DNA from: Sulfobacillus thermosulfidooxidans DSM 9293
Lineage (GTDB): Bacteria; Bacillota; Sulfobacillia; Sulfobacillales; Sulfobacillaceae
Assembly: GCF_900176145.1 (NCBI RefSeq)
Contig: NZ_FWWY01000001.1
Coordinates: forward strand, 439,517 to 503,516
DNA: 64,000 nt
Direction: 5' to 3'
Shown here: piece after piece, positions 62,446 through 64,000 of the stretch
How the letters are laid out: each line of letters begins with the position of its first letter
How positions within the stretch are numbered: the stretch's first letter is position 1
Translations under genes and position numbers: made by a program
The notes under the pieces: model-generated
Database searches by the model: none
What the model was told of the DNA's origin: nothing
What the model saw: only the letters and a program-made list of their open reading frames with translations

Positions 62446-62532
62446 TGGTGCCGAAGGCCGGACTTGAACCGGCACGAGGGTGACCTCATACGATTTTGAG
62501 TCGTACGCGTCTGCCAATTCCGCCACTTCGGC
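62446..62532 (-). tRNA. tRNA-Leu (CAA anticodon)
   Basis: 87 nt. The acceptor GCCGAAG pairs with CTTCGGC, and the 3' CCA is encoded. The anticodon arm TACGA/TCGTA has loop CTCAAAA, giving anticodon CAA (reads UUG). GGTTCAAGTCC forms the T arm, and a long variable arm is present as in leucine tRNAs. Confidence 0.97.
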
Positions 62533-62544
62533 GACAACGTGGTT

Positions 62545-62573
62545 ATTATAGCACAGGTTTTTTCTCAACTCAA
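62545..62573 (-). promoter_or_regulatory. promoter of tRNA-Leu
   Basis: On the minus strand TTGAGT (62573-62568), 17 bp, TATAAT (62550-62545), 12 nt before the tRNA. Confidence 0.85.
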
Positions 62574-62586
62574 TAGGCAATAACAA

Positions 62587-62617
62587 ACAGGGCGCCTCTC
62601 ATTAGAGAGCGCCCTGT
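62587..62617 (-). terminator. terminator of glnA
   Basis: Arms of about 13 bp with one bulge and a 4-nt loop between glnA and the tRNA gene; T-rich sequence follows on the minus strand. Confidence 0.8.
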
Positions 62618-62627
62618 GAACAATGTT

Positions 62628-64000
62628 TTAGCTGTTAAAGTACAACTCGAATTCCATTGGATGCGGCCGTAGATTGACGGCATTCACTTCGTTGACGCGT
62701 TTGTAATCAATCCACGTTTGAATCAGATCTTCGGAGAATACGCCGCCTTCCAATAAGAATGCGTGGTCTTGCTCTAAGGCATCCAGTGATTCAGACAAGG
62801 AACCGGGAACACTTTGGATATTGGCGAGTTCGGCTTTGCTTAACGCGTAAATGTTCTTGTCTAAGGGCCCAAAGCCTTCCTTCACCGGATCTAAACCTTG
62901 ACGGATACCATCGAGACCAGCCATCAACATCGCTGCAAATGCTAAGTAGGGGTTCGATGTGGAATCCGGGGTGCGGAACTCAATGCGGCTCGCTTGCGGA
63001 CGGTCATTGACTGGAATGCGAATAGCAGCTGAGCGGTTACCATGAGAAAAGACAATGTTGACAGGAGCTTCAAATCCGGGCACCAACCGCCGATAACTGT
63101 TCGTCGAGGGATTGCTAAAGGCTAAAATGGCCCGCGCATGTTTTAAAATACCGGCAATATAGCTTAACGCAAGCGGCGACATATGCGCATATCCATTTTC
63201 CGAGTAAAATAACGGTTTACTGTCTTTCCACAGGGACTGGTGAACGTGCATGCCATTGCCATTGTCTCCATAAATGGGCTTGGGCATAAAGGTCACGGTC
63301 TTACCATGTTGCTGAGCCACATTACGCAATACATACTTGTACATCATCACGGTGTCAGCCTGTTTGGTCAAGGTGTTAAAGCGTAAGTCGATTTCCCCTT
63401 GACCCGCGGTAGCGACTTCGTGGTGGTGCATTTCCACGCGGATACCGACACTTTGCAACGCTTTGACCATGGCCGTTCGTAAGGCAGCCGTGCTGTCCAA
63501 GGGTGGAACTGGAAAGTACCCTTCTTTAGTGCGAATGGTGTGCCCTAAGCTGCCTTCTGCAAAGGAATTCCAAAATCCTTCCGAAGAATCAACCTGATAT
63601 GCCGCATGATAACCTTGATTGATGTAGCGGACGGAATCGAAAATGAAAAACTCAATTTCTGGTCCCCAATAGGACACATCCGCAATCCCGGACGCCTTAA
63701 GATATTCTTCAGCGTTCCGTGCAATCCGGCGCGGGTCACGTTGATAGGGAACATGCTGAGGATCTGTTACATCCGCTACCAAACTCAACGTCGGCACCGT
63801 TGCAAACGGATCCACCACAGCGGTGTCAGGATCAGGAATCATTAGCATGTCACTTTCTTCAATGCCGCGGAAACCTCGAAGACTAGAACCGTCAAACGGA
63901 ATTCCATTGGTAAAGGTGTCCTCATCGACTTCACTGACCGGTATTGTCACGTGTTGCCACGTTCCCGGTAAGTCAATGATATGCACGTCAATCATTTCGA
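62628..64000 (-). CDS. glnA: glutamine synthetase type I, 5' end beyond the window
   Basis: At least 456 residues, with the frame still open at the window edge; about 10-15 N-terminal residues are missing. Seen: DLPGTWQHVTIPV, IPFDGSSLRGFRGI, GPEIEFFIFD with metal-binding Glu, and NGMHVHQSLW. The region KNIYALSKAELANI places a Tyr where the adenylylation Tyr of GSI enzymes lies, though neighbouring residues differ, so adenylylation is doubtful. It makes glutamine from glutamate, ammonia and ATP. Confidence 0.96.
   Translation of the reverse strand, partial: EMIDVHIIDLPGTWQHVTIPVSEVDEDTFTNGIPFDGSSLRGFRGIEESDMLMIPDPDTAVVDPFATVPTLSLVADVTDPQHVPYQRDPRRIARNAEEYLKASGIADVSYWGPEIEFFIFDSVRYINQGYHAAYQVDSSEGFWNSFAEGSLGHTIRTKEGYFPVPPLDSTAALRTAMVKALQSVGIRVEMHHHEVATAGQGEIDLRFNTLTKQADTVMMYKYVLRNVAQQHGKTVTFMPKPIYGDNGNGMHVHQSLWKDSKPLFYSENGYAHMSPLALSYIAGILKHARAILAFSNPSTNSYRRLVPGFEAPVNIVFSHGNRSAAIRIPVNDRPQASRIEFRTPDSTSNPYLAFAAMLMAGLDGIRQGLDPVKEGFGPLDKNIYALSKAELANIQSVPGSLSESLDALEQDHAFLLEGGVFSEDLIQTWIDYKRVNEVNAVNLRPHPMEFELYFNS

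Noticed and set aside
62353..62586. 77-codon ORF across the tRNA-Leu
   Set aside because: It spans a complete tRNA with its promoter and terminator.

Overview
The window looks like chromosome of an acidophilic, metal-exposed, endospore-forming Firmicute; Sulfobacillus, probably close to S. thermosulfidooxidans, is my inference. Supporting cues are a spore protein gene of the SspF type, Firmicutes-like Shine-Dalgarno sequences (AAGGAGG or AGGAGG) before most genes, a mercuric reductase with a thiol-rich metalloregulator, a cupredoxin heading a haem-copper oxidase operon, a cytochrome bd oxidase, and moderate base composition. I see no prophage, insertion sequence, CRISPR array or rRNA. Most of the window is core metabolism arranged in short operons separated by clear hairpin terminators.

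Layout. 1-3.2 kb: a small membrane protein, an NrtS-like nitrate/nitrite transporter and a GH15 glucosidase. 3.2-7.1 kb: merA with two HMA domains, a GT4 glycosyltransferase and a CmtR-type ArsR regulator. 7.1-15.6 kb: LysR regulator divergent from a DHA2 drug exporter, an SPFH/NfeD pair, an S9 peptidase, a thioredoxin-like lipoprotein and a second MFS transporter. 15.7-21.1 kb: ctaB, then the operon cupredoxin-ctaC-ctaD-ctaE-small membrane protein. 21.4-26.2 kb: purEK and cydAB. 26.3-34.7 kb: moaA, asnB, dapA (with a 42-codon leader ORF), a DapL-like aminotransferase, a Nudix-like protein, DUF4149, a LipL-like transferase and a cyclophilin. 34.8-41.8 kb: a second S9 peptidase, a third MFS exporter, a zinc ribbon protein, a phased DnaA-box-like cluster, an atypical SDR, a lipoprotein and a Nudix hydrolase. 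41.8-47 kb: an acyl-CoA mutase with isobutyryl-CoA mutase signature residues, leucine dehydrogenase, a CofE-like ligase and a class I aldolase. 47.2-55.3 kb: M61 peptidase with an odd leader, ferredoxin-NADP reductase, HD hydrolase, DUF2203, PduO-type adenosyltransferase, EamA transporter, VanW protein and homoserine dehydrogenase. 55.3-64 kb: the leftward run polA-mutM-small ORF-peptide-binding protein-coaE-lytic transglycosylase-SASP, an alpha/beta hydrolase, tRNA-Leu(CAA) and a 5'-truncated glnA.

How the genes fit together. Leucine dehydrogenase and the mutase would carry valine-derived isobutyryl-CoA to butyryl-CoA, and the PduO enzyme would make the adenosylcobalamin the mutase needs. 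Hom, DapA and the DapL-like enzyme serve the aspartate/lysine/diaminopimelate branch. CtaB makes the haem for the oxidase, and the cupredoxin is a plausible electron donor or accessory redox subunit. MerA plus the regulator form a mercury resistance unit.

The observations I consider most worth checking are: the M61 peptidase leader (three perfect 11-bp repeats, a tandem AGG-AGG that is also the Shine-Dalgarno, and no canonical start for the conserved N-terminus); the F77/Q195 signature in the supposed methylmalonyl-CoA mutase; the four co-oriented DnaA-box-like 9-mers at 11-12 bp spacing; the leader ORF of dapA with a near-consensus promoter and ribosome site; the exact 18-bp inverted element between the GH15 gene and merA; and the nested dyad before the oxidase operon.
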